Assembly (NCBI GenBank): GCA_902399975.1
Contig: CABOHA010000001.1
Span: 397,397 to 461,396 of the forward strand
DNA: 64,000 bases
Reading direction: 5' to 3'
Source: Coriobacteriaceae bacterium
Lineage (GTDB): Bacteria; Actinomycetota; Coriobacteriia; Coriobacteriales; Coriobacteriaceae
Of the stretch, positions 22,393 to 31,214 are shown piece by piece (position 1 is the stretch's first letter; every line of letters begins with the position of its first letter). Under the pieces are notes generated by a model. That model was not told where the DNA came from. It ran no database searches and was given only the letters and a program-made list of their open reading frames with translations. Both the position numbers and the translations under genes were made by a program.

Positions 22393-25392
22393 ATGAGCGA
22401 CATCATGAGGCCGATCCCGTTTTCGCAGCTGATGAACTGGATCATCGAGGAGCACAAGACCCAGGACGCCATCTTTGGCGTGCGCAAGATGGTCACGACC
22501 AACCAGGAGGGCGCGCTTCCCATTTTTGACGAGCGCATCGAGACCCCGTTTGGCCCGGCCGCCGGTCCCAACACGCAGCTTGCCCAGAACATCGTGGCAT
22601 CCTACGTGGCAGGCTCCCGCTTCTTTGAGCTCAAGACCGTTCAGGTTATGGACGGCGAGGAGCTCTCCAAGTGTGTCAACAAGCCCTGCATCGTGGCACA
22701 GGACGAGTGCTACAACTGCGAGTGGTCGACCGAGCTCGAGGTTCCGCAGGCCTTTGCCGAGTACGTGAAGGCATGGTTCGCCTGCCACCTGATCGCTCGC
22801 GAGTACGGTCTGGGTAGCCCGGACGGCTTTGTCTTTAACATGTCCGTGGGCTATGACCTCGAGGGCATTAAGAGCCCCAAGGTCGATGCCTACATCGAGG
22901 GCATGAAGGACGCCAGCGGCTCCGACGTTTGGAACGAGTGCCGCACATGGGCGCTCGCCAACCTGGACAAGTTTGAGCATGTCGATGCCGCATTTGTCGA
23001 GTCCATCCCGGCGCGCGTCTCCAACTCCATCACCGAGTCCACGCTGCATGGCTGCCCGCCGGCGGAGATTGAGCGCATCGCGGCTTACCTCATCACCGAG
23101 AAGGGCCTCAACACCTACATCAAGTGCAACCCCACGCTGCTGGGCTATGAGTTTGCACGTCAGCGCCTCAACGAGCTGGGCTTTGACTACATCGTCTTCG
23201 ACGATACGCACTTCCGCGAGGATCTGCAGTGGGTCGACGCCGTGCCCATGTTCGAGCGCCTGATCGCCCTGTGCGCCGAGCGCGGTCTTGAGTTTGGTGT
23301 CAAGCTGACCAACACCTTCCCCGTCGACGTGACGAGAAACGAGCTGCCCTCCACCGAGATGTACATGTCGGGCCGTTCGCTGTTCTCGCTGACCATCGAG
23401 GCTGCCCGCCGCATTACCGAGCAGTTCGATGGCAAGCTGCGCATCAGCTACTCCGGTGGTGCCACGGTCTACAACATCCGTGCCCTGTATGACGCCGGCA
23501 TTTGGCCCGTCACCCTGGCGACCGACGTACTCAAGCCCGGTGGCTACGAGCGCTTTAGCCAGATGGCCGGCGAGTTTGCCAACCTGGATGGCAAGCCGTT
23601 CACGGGCGTCTCTCTCGAGGCCGTGACCGCGATCCAGACCGACTCGCTCACCAACCCGCTCTACAAGAAGCCGCTGCGCCCGCTGCCCGACCGCAAGGTC
23701 GCCGGCAAGAGCCCGCTTTCCGACTGCTTTACCACGCCTTGCCGTACGAGCTGCCCCATCCAGCAGGATATTCCCGCCTACCTGGCGGCTGTTGACGAGG
23801 GACGCTACGAGGACGCACTCAACATCATCATCGAGCGCAACGCCCTGCCGTTCATTACTGGCACCATCTGCCCACATCCCTGCGGCCGTGCCTGCGAGCG
23901 TGCATTCTACGAGCCCGAGGGCGCTCAGATTCGCGCTAGCAAGCTCAAGGCCGCCCGCGAGGCAATGACCGCCGTGCTGCCCAAGCTGCGCGCCCAGGCC
24001 ATCGCCAACGACGGCGAGCACAATGTTGCCGTTATCGGCGGCGGCCCTGCCGGTCTGGCGACGGCGTTCTTCCTGACGCGCGCCGGCGTGCCCGTCACCA
24101 TCTTCGAGGCCCGCGACTCGCTCGGCGGCGTGGTCCGTCACGTGATCCCCGAGTTCCGTATCGCCAGCGACGATATCTCCCACGATGCCGAGCTCTGCCT
24201 GGCCTTTGGCGCCAAGGTTCAGCTCAACGCCCGCGTGGAGTCCATTGACGAGCTCAAGGCCCAGGGCTTTACCGACGTGGTCGTGGCCACCGGTGCCTGG
24301 ATGCCCGGCTCTGCGGGCCTGGGCGAGGGCGCCGAGCTCGATGTGCTGGAGTTCCTCGAGGCAGCCAAGAAGGGCGAGAAGCTCGAGCTGGGCGAGGACG
24401 TCGTGGTCATTGGCGCCGGCAACACCGCCATGGACGCCGCCCGCGTGGCCAAGCGCCTGGCCGGCGTGAAGAGCGTGCGCCTGGTGTATCGCCGCACCAA
24501 GAAGCAGATGCCCGCCGACGAGGAAGAGCTCGATCTTGCCCTTGCCGACGGCGTTGAGTTCTGCGAGCTGCTGGCGCCCAAGGCACTTAACGGCGCCGTG
24601 CTGACCTGCGACGTTATGGAGCTTGGCGAGCCGGATGCAAGCGGCCGTCGCAGCCCCGTCGCCACGGGCGAGACTGTTGAGCTTCCCGCCACCACGGTGA
24701 TCTGCGCCGTGGGCGAGGGCATCGATGCCAGCCTGTACGATGCCGCGGGCGTCGAACACGACCGTCGCGGCCGTCTTGCCGCCACCTCCACCGGTGTTGA
24801 GGGCGTCTGGGCTGCGGGCGACTGTCGCCGCGGTCCCGCCACCGTGGTCGAGGCTATCGCCGACGCCGCCGAGGTCGCCCATGCCATTGCCGGCGTGGAC
24901 TTTAACAAGTACGTCGACTGCAACGAGCAGGCCGGCCGCGAGGACACCTGCTACGAGCGCAAGGGGTCGCTATGCCGTGACAAGCGCAACTGCACCAAGA
25001 CCCGCTGCCTGGGCTGCGGCTCGGTGTGCGAGGTCTGCTGCGATGTGTGCCCCAACCGCGCCAACGTGGCAATTAAGGTGCCGGGCCTGGCCAAGCATCA
25101 GGTCGTCCACATCGACGGCATGTGCAACGAGTGCGGCAACTGCGCCGTGTTCTGCCCCTACCAGGAGGGTCGTCCCTACAAGGACAAGCTCACCCTGTTC
25201 TGGAGCGATCAGGACATGGAGAACTCCGAGAACGAGGGCTTCCTGGCCGTGGACGAGGACCACTTTAAGGTCCGCGTCGCCGGCACGGTCCGCACCGTCT
25301 CGGTCGATGCCGTCAACACCGGTCTGCCCGAGGCCGTCCGCCTGACCATCAGGGCTGTGCGCGACAACTATCCGTACCTCCTTAAGAAATAG
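22393..25392 (+). CDS. ygfK: YgfK-type FAD/NAD(P) and Fe-S oxidoreductase (putative selenate reductase subunit)
   Basis: A 999-aa protein. The N-terminal ~450 residues are dihydroorotate/dihydropyrimidine-dehydrogenase-like. A GltD-like Fe-S segment follows (FTTPCRTSCPIQQDIPAYL, ICPHPCGRACERAFY). It then has two dinucleotide folds (VIGGGPAGLATAFFLTRAG, VIGAGNTAMDAARV) and a C-terminal 4Fe-4S ferredoxin region (CLGCGSVCEVCCDVCPN, CNECGNCAVFCPYQEG). YgfK is thought to shuttle electrons for selenium-linked molybdenum hydroxylases. It starts at the ATG 7 nt after GAGGAG. Confidence 0.9.
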   Translation: MSDIMRPIPFSQLMNWIIEEHKTQDAIFGVRKMVTTNQEGALPIFDERIETPFGPAAGPNTQLAQNIVASYVAGSRFFELKTVQVMDGEELSKCVNKPCIVAQDECYNCEWSTELEVPQAFAEYVKAWFACHLIAREYGLGSPDGFVFNMSVGYDLEGIKSPKVDAYIEGMKDASGSDVWNECRTWALANLDKFEHVDAAFVESIPARVSNSITESTLHGCPPAEIERIAAYLITEKGLNTYIKCNPTLLGYEFARQRLNELGFDYIVFDDTHFREDLQWVDAVPMFERLIALCAERGLEFGVKLTNTFPVDVTRNELPSTEMYMSGRSLFSLTIEAARRITEQFDGKLRISYSGGATVYNIRALYDAGIWPVTLATDVLKPGGYERFSQMAGEFANLDGKPFTGVSLEAVTAIQTDSLTNPLYKKPLRPLPDRKVAGKSPLSDCFTTPCRTSCPIQQDIPAYLAAVDEGRYEDALNIIIERNALPFITGTICPHPCGRACERAFYEPEGAQIRASKLKAAREAMTAVLPKLRAQAIANDGEHNVAVIGGGPAGLATAFFLTRAGVPVTIFEARDSLGGVVRHVIPEFRIASDDISHDAELCLAFGAKVQLNARVESIDELKAQGFTDVVVATGAWMPGSAGLGEGAELDVLEFLEAAKKGEKLELGEDVVVIGAGNTAMDAARVAKRLAGVKSVRLVYRRTKKQMPADEEELDLALADGVEFCELLAPKALNGAVLTCDVMELGEPDASGRRSPVATGETVELPATTVICAVGEGIDASLYDAAGVEHDRRGRLAATSTGVEGVWAAGDCRRGPATVVEAIADAAEVAHAIAGVDFNKYVDCNEQAGREDTCYERKGSLCRDKRNCTKTRCLGCGSVCEVCCDVCPNRANVAIKVPGLAKHQVVHIDGMCNECGNCAVFCPYQEGRPYKDKLTLFWSDQDMENSENEGFLAVDEDHFKVRVAGTVRTVSVDAVNTGLPEAVRLTIRAVRDNYPYLLKK

Positions 25393-25403
25393 GCGAGTCT
25401 CTT

Positions 25404-25883
25404 ATGGCCAAATCCATTCAACATAACGTGGCCTACGTTGCCTGCGGAAGCGGTTGCGCCTCCGCAGGCGGCGACGCCCGCTGCAGCGAAGGCTGCATTG
25501 GCTGTGGCGCCTGCGTCACGGCCTGCCCCTACGGTGCCATTGCGCTGGTCGATGGCATCGCCCGCGTGGACCGCTCAAAGTGCACGGGCTGTGGCCTGTG
25601 CGGCATGGCGTGCCCGCAGCGCGTGATTGCCTTTGTTCCCGGCTACCAGAACATTCTGGTGCGCTGCAACAACACCGACAAGGGCGCCATCGCCCGCAAG
25701 ATCTGCGACACGAGCTGCATCGGTTGCGGCATGTGCGCCAAAAAATGCCCTGCCGGCGCTATCCGCATCGAGGACAACTGTGCCCACATCGACGGTGCGG
25801 ACTGCCTGTCGTGCGGCATGTGCGCCGTCGTTTGCCCGCATGGCGCCATCCACGACCGCACCGGCATCGCCGCCGGCGTGTAG
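25404..25883 (+). CDS. Multi-cluster 4Fe-4S ferredoxin-like protein
   Basis: A 159-aa soluble protein with four CxxCxxC-type motifs: CIGCGACVTACP, CTGCGLCGMACP, CIGCGMCAKKCP and CLSCGMCAVVCP. It resembles the soluble iron-sulfur part of RnfB, without its membrane anchor. It lies 11 nt after ygfK and 12 nt before the hydroxylase, so it probably passes electrons between the two. Extra cysteines at the N-terminus (ACGSGCASAGGDARC) may bind a further cluster. Confidence 0.85.
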   Translation: MAKSIQHNVAYVACGSGCASAGGDARCSEGCIGCGACVTACPYGAIALVDGIARVDRSKCTGCGLCGMACPQRVIAFVPGYQNILVRCNNTDKGAIARKICDTSCIGCGMCAKKCPAGAIRIEDNCAHIDGADCLSCGMCAVVCPHGAIHDRTGIAAGV

Positions 25884-25895
25884 AAGGGAATCACC

Positions 25896-28673
25896 ATGGC
25901 ACAGGAATTCACTTTTACCGTTAACGGCGTCGAGCACACGACGACCCAAAACAAACCGCTGCTGCGCTACCTGCGCGACGACCTGCACATCCATTCCGCC
26001 AAGGACGGCTGCTCCGAGGGTGCTTGCGGCACCTGCACCATTCATGTGGACGGTGCGGCCGTCAAGGCCTGCGTGCTGACCACCGCCCTTGCCGCCGGCC
26101 GCAACATCGTGACTGTCGAGGGCCTGCCCGAGGACGTGCGCGAGGCCTTTGTGTACGCCTTTGGCGCCGTGGGCGCCGTGCAGTGCGGTTTTTGCATCCC
26201 CGGTATGGTCATGGCAGGCGCGGCGCTGATCGCCGAGGACCCCGAGCCCACCGAGGAGCAGATCAAGTACGCCATCCGCGGCAACGTCTGCCGCTGCACC
26301 GGCTACAAGAAGATTATTGAGGGCATTTCGCTGGCCGCTGCGGTGCTCCGCGGCGAAAAGCAGATCGACGAGGACCTGGAGCGCGGCGACGACTACGGCG
26401 TGGGCAAGCGCGCCTTCCGTATCGACGTGCGCAAGAAGGTGCTCGGCGAGGGCAAGTACCCCGATGACATCGACGAGCTCGATCAGCCGGGCCTGACCTA
26501 TGCCAGCGCCGTGCGCTCCAAGTATCCGCGCGCCCGTGTGCTTTCCATCGACACCTCCAAGGCCGAGGCCCTGCCCGGTGTGGTGGGCATCCTGCGCGCC
26601 GAGGATGTGCCGGTCAACCAGGTCGGCCACCTTATCCAGGATTGGGACGTCATGATCGCCCAGGGCGATATCACCCGCTGCGTGGGCGATGCCATTGTGC
26701 TGGTGGTTGCCGAGGACGAGGCGACGCTCGAGAAGGCCAAGAAGCTCGTAAAGATCGATTACGAGCCGCTGGAGCCCGTGCGTAACATTGTCGAGGCCAG
26801 GGCTGCCGACGCCCCGCGCCTGCACGACAGTTTCTTTGCCTTTGGCAACACGGTGGAGCTCAAGGACAACGTGTGCCAGAGCCGTCACGTGACGCGCGGC
26901 GACGCCGCCAAGGCGCTGGCAGAGAGCGCGTTCACCGTGACGCAGCGCTTTACCACGCCCTTTACCGAGCATGCCTTCTTGGAGCCCGAGTGCGCCGTCG
27001 CCTTCCCGTACAAGAACGGCGTCAAGGTGCAGTCGACCGACCAGGGTGCCTACGATACGCGCAAAGAGTGCGCCCACATGTTTGGCTGGGATAGCGAACC
27101 CGAGCGTGTGGTCGTCGAGACCATGCTCGTGGGTGGCGGCTTTGGCGGTAAGGAGGACGTTTCGGTCCAGCACCTGGCCGCGCTCGCCGCATATAAGTTC
27201 CAGCGTCCTGTGAAGTGCAAGCTCACGCGTGCCGAGTCGCTCGCTTTCCATCCCAAGCGCCATGCCATGGACGGTACCTTTACGCTGGGTTGCGACGCCG
27301 AGGGCAACTTTACCGGCCTGGATTGCGAGATCAACTTTGACACCGGCGCCTACGCGTCGCTGTGCGGCCCGGTGCTCGAGCGCGCCTGTACGCATGCCGT
27401 CGGCCCCTACAAGTACCAGAACACCGACATTCGCGGCTTTGGCTACTACACCAACAACCCGCCCGCCGGCGCGTACCGAGGCTTTGGCGTTTGCCAGTCC
27501 GAGTTTGCGCTCGAGAGCCTGATCGACCTGCTGGCAGAGAAGGTTGGCCTGGATCCGTGGGAGATTCGCTACCGAAACGCCATCGAGCCGGGCGAGGTTC
27601 TGCCCAACGGTCAGATTGCCGACTGCTCCACGGCGCTTAAGGAGACGCTGCTCGAGGTCAAGGATGCCTACTACGCGCATCCCGGCCACGCCGGCATTGC
27701 CTGCGCCATGAAGAACGCCGGCGTGGGCGTGGGTCTACCCGATGCCGGCCGCTGCAAGATTCGCGTCGAGGATGGCCGCGCCGTGGTCTACGCCGCCACG
27801 TCCGACATCGGCCAGGGCTGCAACACGGTCTTTTTGCAGGACGTTGCCGAGGCCTGCGGTCTGCCGCTGAGCTGCATCGCCAACGGCGAGTGCTCCACCG
27901 AGAACGCTCCCGACTCCGGCACCACGTCTGGCTCGCGTCAAACGGTCGTGACCGGCGAGGCCGTGCGCGGCGCCGCCTTCCTGCTGCGCGATGCTATGGT
28001 TGGCATCGAGGCCGGCAAGCCTGCACCCGATGCTCCCGTGAGTGCGCACGGCGACGGCGTCAAGATCGAGTATGACGACGGTCGCGCCTACCAGCTGCGC
28101 ACACAGGAACTCGTCGCCGGCCAGGGTATGCATCCTCAGGACCCTGCGGCCACCATCAAGGCGCTCGAGGGATGCGAGTTTGGCTACGTGTATCTGGAGC
28201 CGACCGACAAGCTGGGCGCCGATGTTCCCAACCCCAAGAGCCACATCTGCTACGGTTTTGCCACACATGTGGTCATTCTGGATGATGACGGTCGCGTGAG
28301 CGAGGTCTATGCCGCACACGATTCCGGCAAGGTGGTCAACCCCATCTCCATCCAGGGTCAGATCGAAGGCGGCGTGCTCATGGGTATGGGCTATGCGCTG
28401 ACCGAGGACTGGCCGCTCAAGGACTGCGTACCCCAGGCAAGGTACGGCACGCTCGGACTGTTCCGTGCGCCCGAGATTCCGGATATCCACGCCATCTACG
28501 TGGAGAAGGACGAGCTGCTGCCCGTGGCATATGGCGGCAAGGGCATCGGCGAGATCGCAACGATCCCCACGGCGCCCGCCGTACAGAACGCCTATCGCGC
28601 ATTTGACGGCAAGCTGCGTCCAAATCTGCCCATGGTGGATACGCCCTACAGCCGCGTCCGCAACCGCGGGTAG
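25896..28673 (+). CDS. Fused 2Fe-2S / molybdenum hydroxylase, selenium-dependent xanthine dehydrogenase type
   Basis: A 925-aa fusion. The N-terminal two [2Fe-2S] domains carry CSEGACGTCTIHVDG, CGFCIPGMVM and GNVCRCTGYKKI. A molybdopterin-binding subunit follows (VGGGFGGKEDVSV, GAYRGFGV, IGQGCNTVFLQD), ending with GGKGIGEIATIPTAPAV, whose Glu is the catalytic base. There is no FAD domain, and no separate FAD subunit lies in the operon. Flavin is presumably supplied by YgfK. The layout matches E. coli XdhD and clostridial Se-dependent hydroxylases acting on purines. Substrate is inference. Confidence 0.9.
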   Translation: MAQEFTFTVNGVEHTTTQNKPLLRYLRDDLHIHSAKDGCSEGACGTCTIHVDGAAVKACVLTTALAAGRNIVTVEGLPEDVREAFVYAFGAVGAVQCGFCIPGMVMAGAALIAEDPEPTEEQIKYAIRGNVCRCTGYKKIIEGISLAAAVLRGEKQIDEDLERGDDYGVGKRAFRIDVRKKVLGEGKYPDDIDELDQPGLTYASAVRSKYPRARVLSIDTSKAEALPGVVGILRAEDVPVNQVGHLIQDWDVMIAQGDITRCVGDAIVLVVAEDEATLEKAKKLVKIDYEPLEPVRNIVEARAADAPRLHDSFFAFGNTVELKDNVCQSRHVTRGDAAKALAESAFTVTQRFTTPFTEHAFLEPECAVAFPYKNGVKVQSTDQGAYDTRKECAHMFGWDSEPERVVVETMLVGGGFGGKEDVSVQHLAALAAYKFQRPVKCKLTRAESLAFHPKRHAMDGTFTLGCDAEGNFTGLDCEINFDTGAYASLCGPVLERACTHAVGPYKYQNTDIRGFGYYTNNPPAGAYRGFGVCQSEFALESLIDLLAEKVGLDPWEIRYRNAIEPGEVLPNGQIADCSTALKETLLEVKDAYYAHPGHAGIACAMKNAGVGVGLPDAGRCKIRVEDGRAVVYAATSDIGQGCNTVFLQDVAEACGLPLSCIANGECSTENAPDSGTTSGSRQTVVTGEAVRGAAFLLRDAMVGIEAGKPAPDAPVSAHGDGVKIEYDDGRAYQLRTQELVAGQGMHPQDPAATIKALEGCEFGYVYLEPTDKLGADVPNPKSHICYGFATHVVILDDDGRVSEVYAAHDSGKVVNPISIQGQIEGGVLMGMGYALTEDWPLKDCVPQARYGTLGLFRAPEIPDIHAIYVEKDELLPVAYGGKGIGEIATIPTAPAVQNAYRAFDGKLRPNLPMVDTPYSRVRNRG

Positions 28674-28742
28674 GGTAGGGCGCGGACGGTCATTGCTGAC
28701 GGGCCGTTCGCGCTCAACATCAACTGCATAAGCTGTGCCTTT

Positions 28743-28774
28743 GGCTCCGGCTCCATCGCGAGCCGGAGCCTTTT
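28743..28774 (+). terminator. Terminator after the hydroxylase operon
   Basis: GGCTCCGGCT (28743-28752) pairs with AGCCGGAGCC (28761-28770), followed by TTTTG. A near copy of its 3' arm and tail reappears at about 30983-31005, next to the second repeat array. Confidence 0.88.
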
Positions 28775-28782
28775 GTTTGGAG

Positions 28783-29358
28783 CGGAAACTGCGACCCGGA
28801 ATTGGCGCTCAGAATGGGATGCAGTTTCTGGATCGGCTCTCAGGCGGAAACTGCGACCCGGAATCGATGCTCAGAATGGGATGCGCTTTCCGGTAGAGCC
28901 TCTGGCGGAAAGCGTGTCCCGGAATTCGGCTCCAGAGTGGGACGCGCTTTCCGGTTGGAGCTTCAAACGGAAAGTGCGTCCCGGAATCCGCGCCTGGAAT
29001 GGGACACACTTTCCGGAACAGCCCTCAACCGGAAACTGCGTCCCAGAATTTTGCTTCAGAGTGGGATGCCGTTTCCGGCTGAACCCTCTGGCGGAAAGTT
29101 CATCCCAGAATTGACGCTCGGAGTGGGACACGGTTTCCGGATCGGCCCTCAGCGGAAAATGTATCCCAGTTTGAGCGTCTATTCCGGGATGTAATTTCCG
29201 CTGGGCGTTCAACCGGAAAGCGTGTCCCGTTCTAGGCCTTGATTCCGGGATACGCTTTCCGCTAGGCATGCCATCTGGAAAGCGCGTCCCGTTTTGAGCA
29301 CTCAGTCTGGGACATGGTTTCCGCGGGTGCTGCCAACCGGAAAGCGTGTCCCGGTTTG
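28783..29358. repeat. Tandem array of ten 61-62 bp hairpin units
   Basis: Units start (CGGAAA) at 28783, 28845, 28906, 28968, 29030, 29092, 29153, 29214, 29276 (TGGAAA) and 29338, spacing 61 or 62 bp, the last being a half unit. Each unit has a left arm like GGAAAGCGTGTCCC and a right arm like GGGACGCGCTTTCC, separated by about 16-17 nt. Arm changes are often compensated, and the third and eighth units pair along the full 14 bp. It lies downstream of both flanking genes. No protein or CRISPR feature fits. Confidence 0.9.
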
Positions 29359-29388
29359 GTAGGCAGGCGGGCATAAGCTCGGTAGCCC

Positions 29389-30387
29389 CTACAGCTCAAT
29401 ATCGTTGAGCCATGTCGGCAGCGCGGTCTGCCGGATGCCTGCCGTCTGCAGCTTTTTCGCGAACATGCCTGCCGAACGGACTTCGTTCATGGTAAAGCGC
29501 AGCAAGGGATGACCGTAAAGCGATAGATGCGCCTCACGCTGTCGTTCGGCAACGAGCGCCTCGGCGGTGGTGCGTCCGGCCAGCATGGTCTGGTCGGTAT
29601 ATTTGATGAGCCCATCGAGTTCGCCCAGCGTGAGCTCCCTGGCTTGACGCTCCCAGGCAAAATCCGTTCGCATGCTTTCGGTCGAATCGAAGGGATCCGT
29701 CAGCTCGTATTGAAGTTGGTCGGGTGCAAAGCCGGTCTCGATCATGACGGCTCGGGCGACCGATTCCCCGCCGCTCTCGGCGCGGGCGTCGGCATATCGA
29801 AGCGTTGTGAGGGCGGTGCGAATCGCGCGACCATTGCGGGCAGTCGCTCGTTGCTCAACGGCCTCCATCAGCTGTTCCGGCGCAAGGCCGAGCTTTGAGA
29901 TCGCCGAATCGGCAATGGGCATGCCGTCGGCAAAACCGGTCTGCAACAGACAATCCGTCACCGTTTGAATGGGCGGCGTTACCGATATGCCGGACAGGCG
30001 GATTGCTCCGACCGGCTCGATCTGATGCCGCTGAATATGCGCGCCCGGGCGAGCCGACGGCTTGGTGGCGCTGCAGACATGCACGACATTCAGGTGTCGC
30101 CACGAGACCTCGAGCCCCAGCAGACAGGCGGCCGAAAACGAGCAGAACGTCCAATCGGGGTGGATGATCGCAAGGGCGCGGAGGATTTCGCAATGGCGTT
30201 GCGCTCGGTTGAGTTCATTCCAGCGCGTTTTTCGCGCAAACAACCCCGGCATGGGCGAGACAACCGTGCCGCCGGTGCGCCGAAGGAGCGCTTTTCGGAT
30301 CGCCGAGCTCGGGGGAATCAGACAGCGCCCCTCTTGTTCGGCTTGAGTGAGCAGTTGGTCGATGAGCTGGTCATTGCAATGGGTCAT
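29389..30387 (-). CDS. AbiEi-like HTH protein with DUF559/Vsr-like nuclease-fold domain
   Basis: A 332-aa protein. The N-terminal winged-helix region (IRKALLRRTGGTVVSPMPGL) resembles the antitoxin AbiEi. The C-terminus carries SGGESVARAVMIETGF and MRTDFAWERQARELTLGELD, the Asp-rich restriction-endonuclease-like fold common in actinobacterial proteins of this layout. It starts at ATG behind AGGAGG. It has no AbiEii toxin partner next to it. A role in defence or regulation is possible, not shown. It lies between two copies of the same repeat family. Confidence 0.65.
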   Translation of the reverse strand: MTHCNDQLIDQLLTQAEQEGRCLIPPSSAIRKALLRRTGGTVVSPMPGLFARKTRWNELNRAQRHCEILRALAIIHPDWTFCSFSAACLLGLEVSWRHLNVVHVCSATKPSARPGAHIQRHQIEPVGAIRLSGISVTPPIQTVTDCLLQTGFADGMPIADSAISKLGLAPEQLMEAVEQRATARNGRAIRTALTTLRYADARAESGGESVARAVMIETGFAPDQLQYELTDPFDSTESMRTDFAWERQARELTLGELDGLIKYTDQTMLAGRTTAEALVAERQREAHLSLYGHPLLRFTMNEVRSAGMFAKKLQTAGIRQTALPTWLNDIEL

Positions 30388-30441
30388 GAGCTACCGCCTC
30401 CTTTTGGGTAGCAAAAACGTATCAGCTGGAACTTGCCGCTC

Positions 30442-30474
30442 AGCTGACCAAAAGCTGACCAAAATCTAACCATG
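30442..30474 (-). promoter_or_regulatory. Three tandem 11-bp repeats, probable operator
   Basis: AGCTGACCAAA occurs twice head to tail (30442-30452, 30453-30463), followed by the related ATCTAACCATG (30464-30474). A GCAGGT-agatg-ACCTGC hairpin adjoins. The block is 55 bp upstream of the AbiEi-like start, where an autoregulating HTH protein would bind. Confidence 0.5.
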
Positions 30475-30683
30475 CAGGTAGATGACCTGCTTTTGGCGAC
30501 ATATTTCTTGTTTGAATCGGTGGGCGGTAATCGGCGACCGTGAACGGTAGCTAGATATGAAACCTTGGTAAGTTTAGGGACGTGTACTTTTTTAAAAAAG
30601 AGCATTCTATCTGCTGTTTTGTGTTTCTGGATCGCATGTTTGAAGGCATGTGATAAGGGCGGCGGACTGTCGCCTTGTATCTG

Positions 30684-31022
30684 CGGAAACTGTGACCAGG
30701 AATTGCCACTCGGAATGGGACGTGCTTTTCGGATCGCCCTTCAAGCGGAAACTACATCCCAGATTTCGGCTCCAAACCGGGATGTGCTTTCCCGGCGGCG
30801 TCTCTGGCGGAAATTGCACCCCGGAATGAGCGCTCAGAGTAGAACATGCTTTCCTAACGAAGCCGCATGCGGAAACTACGTCCCGGATTCGATGCTCAGG
30901 ACGGGATGCCGTTTCCGATAGAGGCATGGGGTGGAAAGTCTCCCATTTCTAATGTTCAAGAAATGGGAGGCAGCTCATCGCGAGCTGGGCCTTTTGTTTG
31001 GAGCGGAGGCAGCATCCCGGAA
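30684..31022. repeat. Second array of 62-bp hairpin units
   Basis: The same unit as at 28783-29358 recurs at 30684, 30746, 30808, 30870 and 30932 (each 62 bp apart; the last is partial). A further half unit at about 31001 comes right after a decayed copy of the terminator tail (GAGCTGGGCCTTTTGTTTGG) that precedes the first array. The two arrays flank the AbiEi-like gene. The stretch 30475-30683 holds only AT-rich sequence without a gene. Confidence 0.85.
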
Positions 31023-31075
31023 TTCGGACAATCCGGTGGTCAGGGGTTGAGCGAGCGTCGCGCTAAGGATGCCAA

Positions 31076-31190
31076 GCGTAAAACCTTCAATGAACATAGC
31101 GTAAAAACTACATCCGCAACGGCGTAAAAACTACATTGGAAGTAGCGTAAAATCCGCATTGAGAATGGCGTAATTTCGTATATCGCATGA
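31076..31190 (+). repeat. Five 23-bp iterons upstream of the DUF4143 fragment
   Basis: GCGTAAAA (last copy GCGTAATT) begins at 31076, 31099, 31122, 31145 and 31168, exactly 23 bp apart. Copies share a loose CAT/CATT about 5 bp further on. The spacing is near two helical turns, suiting a protein bound in register. They end just upstream of the truncated ATPase gene. Confidence 0.85.
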
Positions 31191-31214
31191 TCGCCCGAGC
31201 TTGCACACGGCCTT

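Noticed and set aside
22225..24882. An 885-aa minus-strand frame opposite ygfK
   Set aside because: Antisense shadow. Cofactor motifs are all on the plus strand.
28783..29358. A CRISPR array
   Set aside because: Units are not identical repeats with unique spacers. The whole 61-62 bp unit drifts and each contains its own pair of arms. No cas gene is nearby.
28773..29374. Open frames of 113-167 aa across the hairpin array in three frames
   Set aside because: They arise because the repeat has few stops. Their proteins are just the translated repeat and there are no ribosome-binding sites.
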